A DNA stretch of 64,000 bases. Origin: Nemertoderma westbladi. Taxonomy: Eukaryota; Xenacoelomorpha; Nemertodermatida; Nemertodermatidae. This document shows, piece after piece, positions 33,411-45,889 of this stretch (positions within the stretch are counted from its first letter, which is position 1; the number at the start of each line of letters is the position of its first letter). The DNA lies in contig JAUCBJ010002221.1 of the NCBI GenBank assembly GCA_032718475.1, positions 85,040 to 149,039 of the forward strand, given 5' to 3'. The position numbers and the translations under genes were made by a program. The notes beneath the pieces are model-generated. The model searched no databases and had not been told where the DNA came from. It saw nothing but the letters and a program-made list of their open reading frames with translations.

Positions 33411-33785
33411 ATGTTCCGTAAGTTAGTTAAAATATTATTGTCAGTGCGTGTACAAACTCCAACAGATATCTGCCTACTAGAGGCTGGTATTCCAACTCTT
33501 AATCATTATGTTATTAGTGCTAGAAAGAAGTTTATGATGCGTTTATTGAAATTAACAGATTGAGTTACCCATGTGTACTATATTTAATATGTGTAAGCTA
33601 GCTAATACTCCCCGGTATACAATTTTATATGGTTCTGTGGATTATAATGTATCTAATCCACTAGATGTAATCCGTGCTAGAATACTAAATAAGCCTCATA
33701 ATGCCTCTAAATTTATTACTTACCATTCAGTTATCAATCCTCTACTGTCAGTGCATGTCGTTGTTCTAAAATACATTTAATATTA
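33411..33785 (+). pseudogene. LINE (family E-like) C-terminal fragment
   Basis: The frame near 33412-33560 reads ILLSVRVQTPTDICLLEAG and then IPTLNHYVISARKKFMMRL. This is the pattern that follows the RT thumb in non-LTR elements (a conserved VR-TP-D--LE-G-P signature). A TGA at 33561 and a frame change separate it from the next block, which ends at 33780. It likely belongs to the same broad family as the relic at 6905-8400. It is non-functional. Confidence 0.65.
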
Positions 33786-34744
33786 CTAACCATCAATCTG
33801 TTTATACTGTAGATTTATTTGTGCTAGAAATTAAAGATAAAAAAAATCAAAATGCTTAACAACATTAAATATGAATAAGTATTATTAACTATTCATATAT
33901 ACTAAATTATGGCTCTTCACGGATATTTCTCTGTATTATATATCGGTTTTCGGTATTGACAAATTTTTCTCAACGGTTTTTAAGTGCATGTCACTTTACT
34001 TCTTGGAAAAAAACCATTTTTTTTTAATTGTCGATGTCCGCAGTCGGAATCAACTTGGCAGAGTTCTGGACAAGCCTGATCCCAAACCGTACACATGCCT
34101 CTTTAGTCTAAACAATTTCCCCCATAATTGCTGAGTATTTATTTAAGTTAAGAATTATTGCCATTGGTGAATTATAAACAACAAAAGTGGTAAAACGGTT
34201 GATGTCGTCTATTTATTCATCAGACAATGTAATGGGTATAAATTTACAGCTGGTTAATAAATTACATATAATTTTAAATTGCGAGGGAAATTCAAACACT
34301 AAACTTAAGGGAGCTGTAAAATTATATGAGTGTGTACTTCGGTACTGCAGCCAGAATGATGCCGAACTTTGCAAAAAATCATGAACAGTGTTGTCATGTG
34401 TGGCATGTGTGTATTCCTGTTGTGCATGGGGAAATCGAATAAAACCTCTATTGTATTCTATGACTATTCGAAATTAGCATAAGATGCCCTCAGTTATAAC
34501 CTATCCATACAGTATACCACATCGCGTGAGTGTATGAACCATTGAACAGTCATCAACAATAAACTTCTCAAAAAATGTCATACCGAAATGCAACTGTCCT
34601 GGACGGCTTTTTGAACATCCTATGCAAGGTGCCTCAAGTAAGTTATGCCTCTTGAGAAAATATAAATGCATGATGACCCAAGTTCACGGTCCCCCCTTGT
34701 ATGCTATTGTGTGTTTACTAGACTATTGATTATCATACTCCCTA
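33786..34744. other. Non-coding stretch
   Basis: No gene is recognised. A 65-codon open frame at 34187-34384 has no known motif and I do not support it as a gene. Confidence 0.5.
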
Positions 34745-34862
34745 TTCTGTTAATTAAAGACCTAGATACAGCTTTAACTGCATCATTGGCCATTTTAGTG
34801 CGTTTGAGCCGGCAGGACTCGGTTACAACTAAGTGAGGTCTTATTGCGCTTCAGAATGGCAT
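34745..34862 (-). pseudogene. RTE-like LINE family A scrap
   Basis: The + strand text GACCTAGATACAGCTTTAACTGCAT and what follows corresponds to 38000-38095 of the long copy at about 80 percent by eye. It is a short, old fragment of the endonuclease-RT linker. Confidence 0.7.
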
Positions 34863-36100
34863 GGTATCTTCTTCAATAGAATTACAAATCTACAATTATA
34901 ACTCTTGACTAAAGGGGGGGGGGGGGGGGGGGGGGGTGGCGCTATGTCTACACTTACACATACACCTACTTGTAAGCAGGTTAGTAAAGAAGCAGGTTAC
35001 CGAAGTGTGTTGAAGGTACCAAAACAATAAACGAGAGTTAGGAATATTGTACAGAAAACACAATTTAATTATGAATCAACAGCTTAATAATCAACAGTCA
35101 GACGTATAGGCCTACGGGCCGATGTATGTGTAGGCGTAGGTGTAGGCGTAGCATTTACCCCACTTGGCTACTAACTTACTAGATTGGCAGGATTCTTGAC
35201 TTGATTCTTTAATTGTTTTTAGACAAACTGTAAAAGTACCTGATTAAAAATAATAGGGAAAATGATTTGAATAAAAATTGTCATCATCTTTGAATAAAAA
35301 TTGTCATCATCTTTATATATATATATATATTAAATTAAATTTTTTTTGGCCAATAAGTAGTAAGGCGTGCACTAATATTAAATTATCAGTGAAGCGTAGT
35401 ACATTAGTATATACTATAACATTTCATTCAAAATTATAAAAGGGGAATGATCTCACAAAGCAAATGGCGGTTATTGTATATTATACTGGTTATTAGGTTT
35501 TTTTTACCTTCTATAGCCATGGATCATCATTTAATAAAATAAATCACAATGAAGAATTGAATGATATGATATGATTTGCATAGCTGCTCAAACAAGCAGT
35601 AAGTGGTACCTTTCTCGTACTTTAGGCCTTTCTACTGCTGTCGAAGAGATGATCTACGTTTATAAAGTTTCACATCAATGGCTTTAGATGGATTCATAAT
35701 ATATTAATATAAATTGTAATATAATAATTTGATTCTCTTTCTTCATTTCTGCCTGCTTTTATTGTATTGAATTTCTGAAAGTCTAGTGTTCTGATTGTAA
35801 TGACTAACTGACTAATACCAACTTCAACTCAAATCAAAGTCGATGGATAAAATTCTAAACATTTGATATATTGAAAAATATATAAGAGAGAAGAGAAGAG
35901 ATACGGTTTCTAAATCAAATGTCCACGCAACTAACTGGTCCAAAAGCAGCACTGTTATTGTGATACATGCTAATTGAAATTCATCGTACTGGTACAATTA
36001 TTACAACAGTTAAATCCAAATGAAACCCAGAAGCATCCGACCATTTCCGGATGAGAAAGGTTGCGAAGCTTCATTCGATCCCTTATACATACTAATATTG
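34863..36100. other. Non-coding stretch with a 23-bp G tract
   Basis: An uninterrupted G run occupies 34914-34936. A 23-bp word (TTTGAATAAAAATTGTCATC...) is duplicated in tandem at 35267-35313, followed by a (TA)n run. No gene is seen. Confidence 0.6.
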
Positions 36101-36101
36101 A

Positions 36102-39100
36102 TACTACTACTACTACTACTAGGATCGGCATGCTGCATTGCAGCTGCATTTTTAAGAATGTTGTGCCGGCTTATCGATAAAATAGCACCGCCACAACTCC
36201 CTATCACCCATGACATTTGCTAGATCATCCGCATCTTCAAGGCCAGTGTCCTTTAAGATGCGTCTCAAGAAAGTCATGGGCTGTCCACCATGCTTATTCA
36301 CTCCATGAGGCTGCCAAAGTACAAGATTATGCACTGGCTGGTCCTCACGGTGAAAGCAATGTCCTGCAGAGCGGAGGCGATTTTGTTCTAGTGTCAAGCT
36401 TGGGTGAACCAATGAGACACCTCCAATGTTATATAGTGTCTGGTTGGAGATGTGTGCATTGTACTTGACACAATGAACCCAGCGTAAAATTCTTGTGAAT
36501 GTGCCATCCAGAGATTTGGTGTCCTCAGCAGTTAGAGCCCAGCATGGACTCCCATAGAGGAGTACTGGAACTACTGCTGCTCTAAATAATCGCACCTTAA
36601 GTTTCCGATGAATTCTCGGTGACTTCCAAATCCGGGAAAGCCTATTCAAGGCTGCCCATGCCTTTCCCTTACGTATTCGAAGGTCCTCACCTGACTTCTG
36701 GATCCATGATCCCAGGTAACAGAAGTCATCCACATGCTCAAGCATACCATCTTTTGAGCTTATGCTCATCCGATCAGAGACTTGCTGAGGACTTTCAAAG
36801 TTAGCTGTCAAAATTTTGGTCTTTCTGGGGTTAATAAAAAGACCAACACTAGAAGCAGCACGTACTAATGAGCTGAGGAGCCGTTGGGCTCCCTCTAGTG
36901 ATTCTGAGAGTACTCCTAAGTCATCAGCAATGTCTAAAATCAGTTACGTACTTGGCAGGATTTCCTCGACTTCTGGAGCCAGTAGGTGGAGTTATCATCA
37001 CCCCATCATCATTATGATGATCTAAGGACATGCGTAGAACATAGTCAACAACAATTATGAACAAGAATTGTGCAAGTGTGTCTCCCTGGAGGACGCCCCA
37101 TAACACTTCAAATGGTTCTGTGTCCACCGTCAACAGTAGAAACAAATGTTGTCGAACCATCGTATACTGATCTGATTGCTGCAATAATTTCATCAGGAAT
37201 CCCATATAATGAAAGTATGCTGAACATACATGAGCGAGAGACTGAATCAAAGGCCTTGAAGAAGTCAACAAAGATAACAGCCTGTCTTTTTTTTTATATA
37301 ACTCTTCAATTATCCTTCTAAGTGCCAAAATGGGCTCCATGGTCCCACAACCTTTACGGAACCCATTCTGATTTCCACGGAGCAGTCTCTCAATGGGATC
37401 CCTGATGCGATTTAATAGAATTCTATTGTATAAATTTGCAGCAATCGAGATCAATGAGATTCCCCGAAAAGAACCATAGAGTGTTAGGTTGCCCTTCTTG
37501 GGAACTGGCACCAACTTATTTGTTTTCATTTCTTGTGAGACTGTTGTTGTTCGGTACATGTCTACTATGATGGGATAGATGAGCTTTAAACACTCAGGTA
37601 TTTTGAAGACCTCAAGGGGAACACCATCTACTCCACTGGCACGATTGGTCTTAATGCTCTTTGCAGCAGCCTTCACATCTGCAAAGGAGATATCACCAAT
37701 GGGAATATCTGGGAGTACAGACTCAGACACTTTTACTTCTATAAAGTTATCAGGCAATACCCTGTCATTATTGAGGAGCTTTTCAAAGTGGAAAAGAGGC
37801 AATACCCAACCATTATTGAGGCGATCGGCTGGTGATTCAGCCTTAACCTTCCTTGGTGGTTGGTTGGCTTTTTCGACCAGTAAGCAAGTTGATCGATCTC
37901 CATGCCTGGGATGATTGCCTGCTGTCGTCAGCATCATTGATGACATCAACCTGTTGGTTTATTAGCTCCTGTAAATTAACAGAGTACTGCCTGTTCAGGG
38001 ACCTAGATGCAGCCTTAACTGCATTCTTGGCCGCTGTATTCTGTTTGAGTCGGGACTCTTTCTGCGCCTTGTAGAGGTCATTTCGTAGAGGCCTCAGAGG
38101 CAAGAACCTCATACCTGTTGCAACAGAGAGGACCAGTCATGCCGCAGCAAGGCAGATTTCGTTGTTCTGCTAGCAAGCACACAGATTAAGTCTTACCTTG
38201 GCCACAATGAGGCGGTGATCAGTGGAGAAGGGTCGAAGTGTAAATGCATTACAGTCTTGTATAGAGCTCCTGTATTTCCTACGAAACAGGATATGGTCTA
38301 TCTGGGACTTGTGACCACTGGGTCCACTACGAGTCCATAGCTTTCCAGTTCGCTTCTTGAACTGGGTTCCAGCCGAAAACAATCCATTTCCAGAGATAAA
38401 GTCCTGAAGATGGACGGAATTTCGGTTAACACTATTGCTATAGACCCACGGCGATATAGGTGATTGATGCAGACTTGCATTAAAGTCTCCCAGGAATGTT
38501 AAGAATGCATGCTGATCCACTCCATCAGTAGCTGCTTGTAGATTGTGGTAGAAATTTTCTACCTGCTCTACAGGGGCAACACTAGTTGGAGAGTAGCACA
38601 CAATCAGAACCACCTTAGGAAACTTCTTAGCCAGTCTTCCAGAACATGAGAAGTGGCAACGGATGATGCGGTTAGAGATTTGGTCTATTTTGTCCAATGC
38701 TGCATGTGCAGTTGGATTCATCAATAGACCAATTCCACCATTGCCACTTTCATCTGCTGACGCGAGGGCGAGTCGCCAACCGCCCCCATGTCCTTGATCA
38801 GAACCTCATCAGTCTGTCCTCCAGTCTGCATTCGGTGCTCTTGAACACCCACTGCACTAAGAGAAAGCTTATCTGCCAAGGCAGTCAGCTCACCTTGTCG
38901 CATTGGGGACCCGAGTGTTAGGGCATTTACTGAGGCCAGTCTAGTAACTTGCCTCAGATTCACCAATGGCTTTGTTGGTCGGGGTGGAACATGAGAGTAG
39001 CCTCCAACTCCAGAATCCCTCTCCCCCTCACAATCTGGCCTCCCTGGTGACCCAGAGTTTGGGCCAGAAAGGTCATCAGTAAAGGGACTCAAAGAATTGT

Positions 39101-39660
39101 TTGCCGCTCTCTCTCCAGTAGGGGGTGAGACAGGCAGCCGGTCAGGAGATAACTGACGCCTGTGAGGCCGATTGTATCCGGTCATTCCACTAGCCTCTAG
39201 TGGCCGGAGCTCTGCATTACTAATGTAATCCATAGTGGGGGTTGGGGGGTGCTTTTTTGCCGAGTCAGCTCTCGGGGCAAATACCACACCCTGGTTTGCC
39301 ATTCCACAGGGTGGGTGTCGCAATGGAGTCAGATATGAGGCCCATAACCCATATCTACTCTGGCGCACATGACCCACCATTGGCTGTGCAGCTCATCTGC
39401 TGGGTCATGCCCTGTACCCCTGCTGCCAGGTGCTGGTTGCAGTGAAGTGCACTCAGAGTAGACATGAGAACACTCGCCATATACCCCTGCAGCCAAATAT
39501 ATGGGTCCTTAATCCAGGACCAAGGGCATCCTTTTTCCAGAACGAAGGGGGTCCTAGTTACATGACCAGATTTGCCCTAGTAAGAGGGTCTATGCAGCTA
39601 CAGGTGGCACCTCCTTTATGCTGTATGGAGGTGGCAAGTTTTCTTGATCAATGACCTAGA
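36102..39660 (-). pseudogene. RTE-like LINE family A, longest copy
   Basis: Read on the minus strand, the order is an N-terminal region (39300-38760), endonuclease, a linker and RT. The N-terminal region includes ASVNALTLGSPMRQGEL and VGVQEHR. The endonuclease has NRIIRCHFSCSG, FLGDFNASLH, SQIDHILF and STDHRLIVAKVRL (38670-38180). The linker (38110-37850) and RT follow. RT motifs include TNRASGVDGVPLE, FRGISLISIAANLYNRIL, NQNGFRKGCGT and LWGVLQGDTL; the thumb and C-terminal part run to the stop at 36152. Breaks include frameshifts near 38725, 37850, 37290-37120 (motif A region) and 36930 (motif C region), and a deletion near 38140. The 3' end is an (AGT)n tail at 36102-36121. The YLGSW, YGSPCW, GHCF and RELWR patterns suggest the RTE group; the clade is tentative. 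The 5' end near 39660 is uncertain. Confidence 0.85.
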
Positions 39661-39941
39661 ATACCTGACCTGACCTTAATGCTAATATTGATGCCGACAC
39701 TCAAACCCATGCCCCTGATATCAGCATTATCAATCTAGATCTTTATATTATAAAATATCAGCATTGCCCTCAAGATGGCGCACAGGCACAATACTGCTAT
39801 ACCGGTACCGGTACTAATTTTTATCAGTTTCTATCTGATTTCAGGATTGTTTGGCTAGTGTCGTTCAAACTATAGCTATGTTACTAATACCCATTCCGTT
39901 AGTTCTCGCTATTTTGATTGTGGAAAATGTTCTAAACCATG
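39661..39941. other. Non-coding flank of the gypsy element
   Basis: No gene is seen. The last five bases (CCATG, 39937-39941) are the left target-site duplication of the gypsy element. Confidence 0.6.
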
Positions 39942-40166
39942 TGGAGTATACTGGAGTATATAATAATATTGAGAGTTAATAGGTGGCGGGAGATTTAAAA
40001 AGATAATTTAATTTAGATATATAATAGTTACCGTGTACCATACCTCCTAACAATTCTACCGGTACTATATTGTATATTGCATACCGGGCTTCCTACCTAC
40101 CGGTACAGTTTCCCAATATAGTCGATAGATTATACTTTGAGTTAAACAATTAGACATTATTCTTCA
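39942..40166 (+). repeat. Gypsy 5' LTR
   Basis: 225 bp, TG...CA termini, identical by eye to the 3' LTR. It is expected to hold the promoter and polyadenylation site. It is followed directly by the primer-binding site. Confidence 0.95.
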
Positions 40167-40198
40167 TGGCGCTGCGAGTAAAACTCTAGCTATCCATT

Positions 40199-43018
40199 AT
40201 GCCGACTAAAGCCGAGCTGGAAGCCGAATTGGAAGATGCCAGGGAGCAGATTGCCCAATTACAGACAGCTAATCCGGTTGAAATGGGAACAATGGAAAAA
40301 TTTATACAATTTCAAATGGAGCAACAACAGAGAATTACCAATGCTCAGCTCGATGCCATCAAAGTTCTTGCTGATGCACAAAGAGGAGATCGCAATGCTT
40401 CAATTAATCAGCAGCGGTTTAAATTCGAGATTCCTAAACTTGAATCTCCAGAAGGAATGACTCTTCCACAGTTCGAAAATTGGAAAGAGAACTGGAACGA
40501 CTATGTAAGCTCAGTTAACTTAAATCAGGCAAATGCAGATACCCAGCGAGGCCAGCTAAGGTTGGCAATGCATTCCGAGTGGAAACGACGTTTCAAGGAT
40601 ATGGCAGTAGATATGGAACTTCCTAAAACATCCCGGGGCACAAGTATACCATTAGCCAATGTTGACCTCAGTTCAGATGAGGATGATGGTCAGGATGATA
40701 CAAGTGAGGAAGATCCCGAAAGTGTTAATGAACAAATTAATGCTCTTTCAAAGTCAGCATATAAAAAAATTAGACATGATGTTTTAAGTCAAAAATTAAT
40801 TAGCAGTAAGAACTGTAATAAATGTGGATATGCTGCTCATAGAAACCAAACCTGTCCGGCCCATAATGTTATTTGTCGGAAGTGCAATAAACTGGGTCAC
40901 TATAGTAGAGTATGCCAAAGTGGCAATAAGACAAATCGTAATGTAGTGAACCCTGGAGCACTAAATTATATTGCATTGGGGCATGTTTGTACCGGAGACT
41001 ATAAAGTTCCCATATACACCACTTTTGGGCCATCAAAACCCAAAAAATTAACATGGTTGTGTGATCCTGGGGCATTTGCAAATGTTATGTCTGCTTTTCA
41101 TCTATCTGATCTTGCCGACGGGCTTCAATGTTATAGAATTGAAGATGACAATACACAACTAACTGGACCAGATGGACGTAGACTTAAAACTCTCGGTAGT
41201 GTAAATGTAAAGTTATCTCTTTATGGGCGCTCAACTGAAGCACGAGTTCACATCCTGAACCATGTACACTCACCATTGCTCAGTCGTAGCAGTTGTGTAG
41301 CACTGAAGTTGCTACCAGATGGTTGGCCTAATGTAGTTGCAAGAGAGGGATGGAATTGTCATCAAACAACTGTGCATGCAATTGCAGCATTGTCTGATGA
41401 TCAATTAGGACCAATCATAAGACAATCCAAAGATCAGCCTAACATCCACGAGACAATTGATCGCGAAAAATTAATATCTGAGTTTTCTGATATTCTGCCT
41501 GAACTAGATGATGACTCTTTCTTGTCGCCAATGAATGGACCTGAAATGAAAATTGAACTTCTGCCAGAGGCGGTCCCTAGAGCAAAGTACAAACCGTACA
41601 CGATACCAATACACTGGCAACCAAAGGTCAGAGATATGTTGGATAAAATGATAGTGAAAGGTATTATAGAGCGGGTTCCAGAAGGAGAGATCTCAGAATG
41701 GATACATCCCATGGTTGTGGTCCCGAAAAAGCTGTCAGATGAACCACGTATCACAGTGGATTTTCGATCTTTAAACATGTACATAAAGCGGCCAGGATAT
41801 GCTACCAAAACACCTGCAGAGGAGGTGGCTCAAATAAAACCTGGAATGAAATTTTTCACCATTTTGGATGCACGCCATGGCTACTGGCAAGTTCCACTGG
41901 CTCCTGAAAGTCGTCATCTCACAACATTTATAACTCCTTGGGGACGAATGAGGTTCAAGAGGAATGCGATGGGTTTAATAAGCGCCGGCGATGAGCATAA
42001 TAGTCGAGGAGATCGGGCTCTGGAAGGTATAAGTAATGTTAAAAAGATTGTGGAAGACATAGTAATATATGATACTGACCTTCATACTCATGAAGAACGG
42101 GTTCGTGAGGTATTGAAACAGTGCCGATATCATGGAATTACATTAAACCGTAAGAAGTTCCTTTATGCTCAAAACAGTGTAGAATGGTGCGGCTATCAAC
42201 TATCTGAAACTGGTTATATGGTTAGCCCGAACCTAGTGTCAGCATTATCATCATTTCCAGTTCCCAAGACGAGAACAGATGTCCGTTCATTCTGTGGATT
42301 GGTTCAACAGTTTGCAGCATTCTCTCCCAAAATCGCTACTCTGTCAATACCAATTAATCCCCTTCTTTCCCCTAAAATGCCATTTATCTGGGAAGCCCAT
42401 CATCAAGAATGCTTTAACAAGCTAATATCTCTACTTACATCAAATTTGGTTCTGGCACATTTTTCACATGGTAGCCCGATGCGATTGGAAACTGATGCAG
42501 CCCAGTCAAGGGGAATTGGGTTTGTATTATGGCAGTTGCAAGGTGAGCACTGGCGATTATTACAATGTGGATCTCGGGTTATGTCTCCAACCGAATCCAG
42601 GTATTCTGCCACTGAAGCAGAATTGCTCGCAGTTGTTTGGGCAATACGAAAATGTCGTTTATTTCTTCGAGGAGCAAAGGGTGAACTTATTGTTGATCAC
42701 AAACCTCTGGTAGCTATAATAAATCAAAAAACCTTGGATGAGATTGAATCTCCACGTATCGTACGGTTGAAAGAGAAATTAGCTTATACATCTCTCACCG
42801 CAATTTGGCGCAAGGGATCTTCTAATACAGTAGCGGATACATTTTCAAGATTTCCTGTTGGAGAAGTAACGGATCAAGATACTCAAGAAAGTTCCGAGAT
42901 AGAAGGTTATACAGACAAAGTGGTTATAAATGCCATCAGCCATGTGAACGAACACACCGATTTAGCGTTAAATCGAATTAAGGAAGCTGGAGATAAGGAT
43001 AAAGCTTATTTATTGTAA
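40199..43018 (+). pseudogene. Gypsy gag-protease-RT-RNase H polyprotein, defective
   Basis: ATG at 40199 opens a 939-residue frame. The N-terminus is coiled-coil-like, followed by a short gag region and an acidic linker (SSDEDDGQDD, ~160-170). Two CX2CX4HX4C zinc knuckles follow (~206-219 and ~226-239). The gag capsid part is short compared with gypsy relatives, suggesting an internal deletion around residue 140. The protease active site, normally D-T/S-G, reads D-P-G (~288). RT has RITVDFRSLN and LDARHGYWQVPL, but the catalytic pair in motif C reads V-E-D (E619-D620) instead of V-D-D. RNase H follows with LETDAAQS, TEAELLAVVWAIRKC and VDHKPL. The frame ends at TAA 43016-43018, shortly before integrase. 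I infer a non-autonomous copy that was moved by proteins from another element. Confidence 0.9.
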
Positions 43019-44276
43019 GCTAAGAGAATTTATCACAAAGAGCCCATTCCCAGAACACAAACATCAAGTTGATTGTGAGTTGAGACCATTTTGGAATATT
43101 AGAAACTCGCTTTCAGTTGTCAATAATTTGATAATGTATGGTAATCGTATCATTATACCCAAAGAATTACAGCATGAAATACTAATGAAGCTACACAGTG
43201 CTCATCAAGGACAAGAGAGGACTCTCAGTCGATCTCGGCAATGTGTATTTTGGCCAGGCATGGCAAATGACGTTGTTAATACAATTAAAGGTTGTGACCA
43301 GTGTGAGAAATACAAAGAAAGTCAACGAGAAGAACCATTGATTCACGATGAACGGCCTAGAATCTCAGGAGAATCAATTGCAGCTGATTTATTCGCATAT
43401 ACAGGAAGAGATTATCTTATTGTAACTGATAAATTCTCACGATGGACAGAAGTTCATAATTGTGGTCATGGTGGTGTTTCCACACATATGGTGATCAAAT
43501 GCTTATTAAATTGGTGTCAAAATTTTGGATTTCCCATGCGACTCAGCACTGATAATGGACCCCAGTTTCGCTCAGGGCATTCCCTATCACTATTCCAGAA
43601 TCGCGAATTTACAGAATTCCTTGAAAAATATTATATTTTTCACGATCCCTCTTCACCCTATAATCACCAGGCAAACGGTTTTGCGGAAGCAGCTGTTAAA
43701 CATATAAAAAATATAATAAAGAAAGTTGCCCCCACTGGCAACATTGAAACAGCCGAGTTTATTACAGCTATGATGGAATATCACAACACTCCAGGCAAAG
43801 ATGGACTCAGTCCTTCACAACGCAGATATGGGCATCCTACAAGAACGCTTCTACCAAAAATATGCTACAAAAGGACAACGGAAGACGAGCTGAATGCAGC
43901 TGAAGTTAAAGTGTTGCAAACCCGGGAGCGTGCTACAAAGCTTCACAATCGAGGGGCTCGTCAGTTGGATGTGTTACTACCTGGGACAGGTGTCCGGATA
44001 CAGAATTCGAGTACAGGAATTTGGGACAAGAAGGGAACAGTTATTCATCCTACTCCACGCGGTCGAAGCTACCTCATTAAATTGGAGAACGGTCAACAGT
44101 ATTGGAGAAATAGGAGATTTTTACGTCGTTACAATATAAATGGGACTGCGGATAATGATGTACGCAAAGAGGATGAGGCCACTGAATTTCAAGATGGAAG
44201 ACTCACCCCCATGGTTTTCGAGCGGAGGTGCAGCAGTCGTAGTCGAAAACATCCCGATTGGTTCCAATCGACGTAG
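43014..44276 (+). pseudogene. Gypsy integrase region, in +1 frame relative to RT
   Basis: Coding resumes in the next frame at about 43014 (KLREFITKSPF), with the first ATG at 43080. The HHCC zinc domain is visible (LHSAHQG ... GCDQCEKY, 43191-43310). The DDE catalytic core keeps all three acids: D in AADLFAY (~43386), D in STDNGPQF (43546-43569) and E in GFAEAAV (~43685). The C-terminal part contains GTGVRIQNSSTG, similar to the small SH3-like fold in gypsy integrases. The stop TAG (44274-44276) is followed at once by a G21 tract. The frame change against the upstream polyprotein may be a mutation or a frameshift signal; no classical slippery site is evident. Confidence 0.88.
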
Positions 44277-44438
44277 GGGGGGGGGGGGGGGGGGGGATGG
44301 AGAATGGAGAGACTTTTACGTTGAACTGTGTCCATGGTTTATATTTGGAAAGTTTTAAATCGTATATTTGTGTGGATTTACAAAAGGCTTGTATTAGGTG
44401 AACTCTTTAACCAGAATTGAACCAAAAGTGAGGGGGCA

Positions 44439-44663
44439 TGGAGTATACTGGAGTATATAATAATATTGAGAGTTAATAGGTGGCGGGAGATTTAAAAAGA
44501 TAATTTAATTTAGATATATAATAGTTACCGTGTACCATACCTCCTAACAATTCTACCGGTACTATATTGTATATTGCATACCGGGCTTCCTACCTACCGG
44601 TACAGTTTCCCAATATAGTCGATAGATTATACTTTGAGTTAAACAATTAGACATTATTCTTCA
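44439..44663 (+). repeat. Gypsy 3' LTR
   Basis: 225 bp, identical by eye to 39942-40166. It is preceded by the polypurine tract (44424-44436) and followed by the right CCATG duplication (44664-44668). Confidence 0.95.
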
Positions 44664-45248
44664 CCATGTTAGCTATTTATCTAATAAAACTGTTTATTAA
44701 AGAAAATGTAAGAGATAGAAAAAACATATTAAAGAGAATATGATTTCAGATTAGATTTTCATATTTTTCATTTATTATTAATTTTCATTAATAGCTCATT
44801 TTTAAAAATTCAGTATGTTGAAACAGGTCATACTAGCACCAACGTAATTTGACACTAATATAGCATGGGTACCAAAATTTTAAATTTTACTTATACTCGT
44901 TTTATATATGTTTTGGTAGTATTTTTTATGGTAGAACTACACTGAAAAAACGCAACAGAGCTTATTTGTAAAAAAAGCGCTGCTTATCAAAATAACCACC
45001 GTTCAAATCTGCCCCCGTTCGAACTGAGGTTATTTTGAGAAAGCAGCACTTATTTTATGGAAAGCAAAGCACAGCTTACATTAATATTGCAACCTGTGTT
45101 GTGTTTATTCTCAAATGAAAACAGGGCTTTTTAAATAATAAAGTTGTGCTTTTATCGAATATTGAAGGGTGTAAAATGTGCTTTTTAGAATGAAATCTGA
45201 TATATAACATGAGCATTTAAATCATAAAAAGCTTTGCTTTAACGAATA
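44664..45248. other. Non-coding stretch with a hairpin
   Basis: No gene. A hairpin with 19-20-bp arms lies at 44979-44997 and 45028-45047 (GCTGCTT...AATAACC against its complement), with a 30-nt loop. Confidence 0.6.
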
Positions 45249-45889
45249 TAGTCTGGTCGATTTAGGAGCAATTTTAGGTGTACCCGGAAAAAAATGTTAC
45301 CAAGCCAAATTTGGTATAATTGGAAGTGAAAATTTATGCTCTTTAAGAATATCGAAAGTCCTCCGCAGCATACCTTGGGCAAATTTTTTTATAGCCATTT
45401 TATTTTCGTGAACCCTATCCATAAGTAAAATCAATTCAAATTTACTTGATCTTCACTTGGAATATTTCATCGTTGCTAAGAGACAATGTAATATTTCATA
45501 TTCTTATCTGTTAATTACATACATAATTGTATACATAATATAGACTAAAATTTACCGGTGTTAGCTAGTAGTTTACCCCACTCACGCCTGGTTGCTGGCG
45601 TTATATTGGTTCCAAGGCAAGCAAAGCTTGAATTTGACCTATTATTTTTATTATTACGCTCTCCAAACTTAGTAATGAGTTAGATCTGGGGTCTAGTTAT
45701 GCATGGCTGACTCATCAACTGAACATACTGTAAGGGACATGCCTATCAAAAGACTCGACTGGCTTGTATGCACACTAGTTAGACACTGAAAATATAATGG
45801 GGTATGGTAAATTCCATATAGACATCATCTCAACATTTCACAATAAAAAATTTCGTTCTTTCGTCACTTTCGGGCACCGGTAGAACACT

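Larger units (their letters stand above)
39942..44663 (+). mobile_element. Ty3/gypsy LTR retrotransposon, complete with both LTRs
   Basis: Two 225-bp LTRs (39942-40166 and 44439-44663), identical as far as I can read, bound a 4272-bp interior. Both begin TGGAGTATAC and end TTCTTCA. CCATG is duplicated on both sides (39937-39941 and 44664-44668). A primer-binding site, TGGCGCTGCGAGTAAAAC, directly follows the 5' LTR (40167-40184). A purine-rich tract, AAAAGTGAGGGGG, precedes the 3' LTR. The domain order protease, RT, RNase H, integrase identifies Ty3/gypsy. Identical LTRs mean very recent insertion, yet the coding region carries lesions described in the CDS entries. Confidence 0.95.

Noticed and set aside
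34187-34384. 65-codon open frame
   Set aside because: No recognisable domain, no neighbours, AT-rich context; length is expected by chance.
36020-38921. Plus-strand open frames across 36-39 kb
   Set aside because: Complement of the minus-strand RTE-like LINE; no independent motifs.
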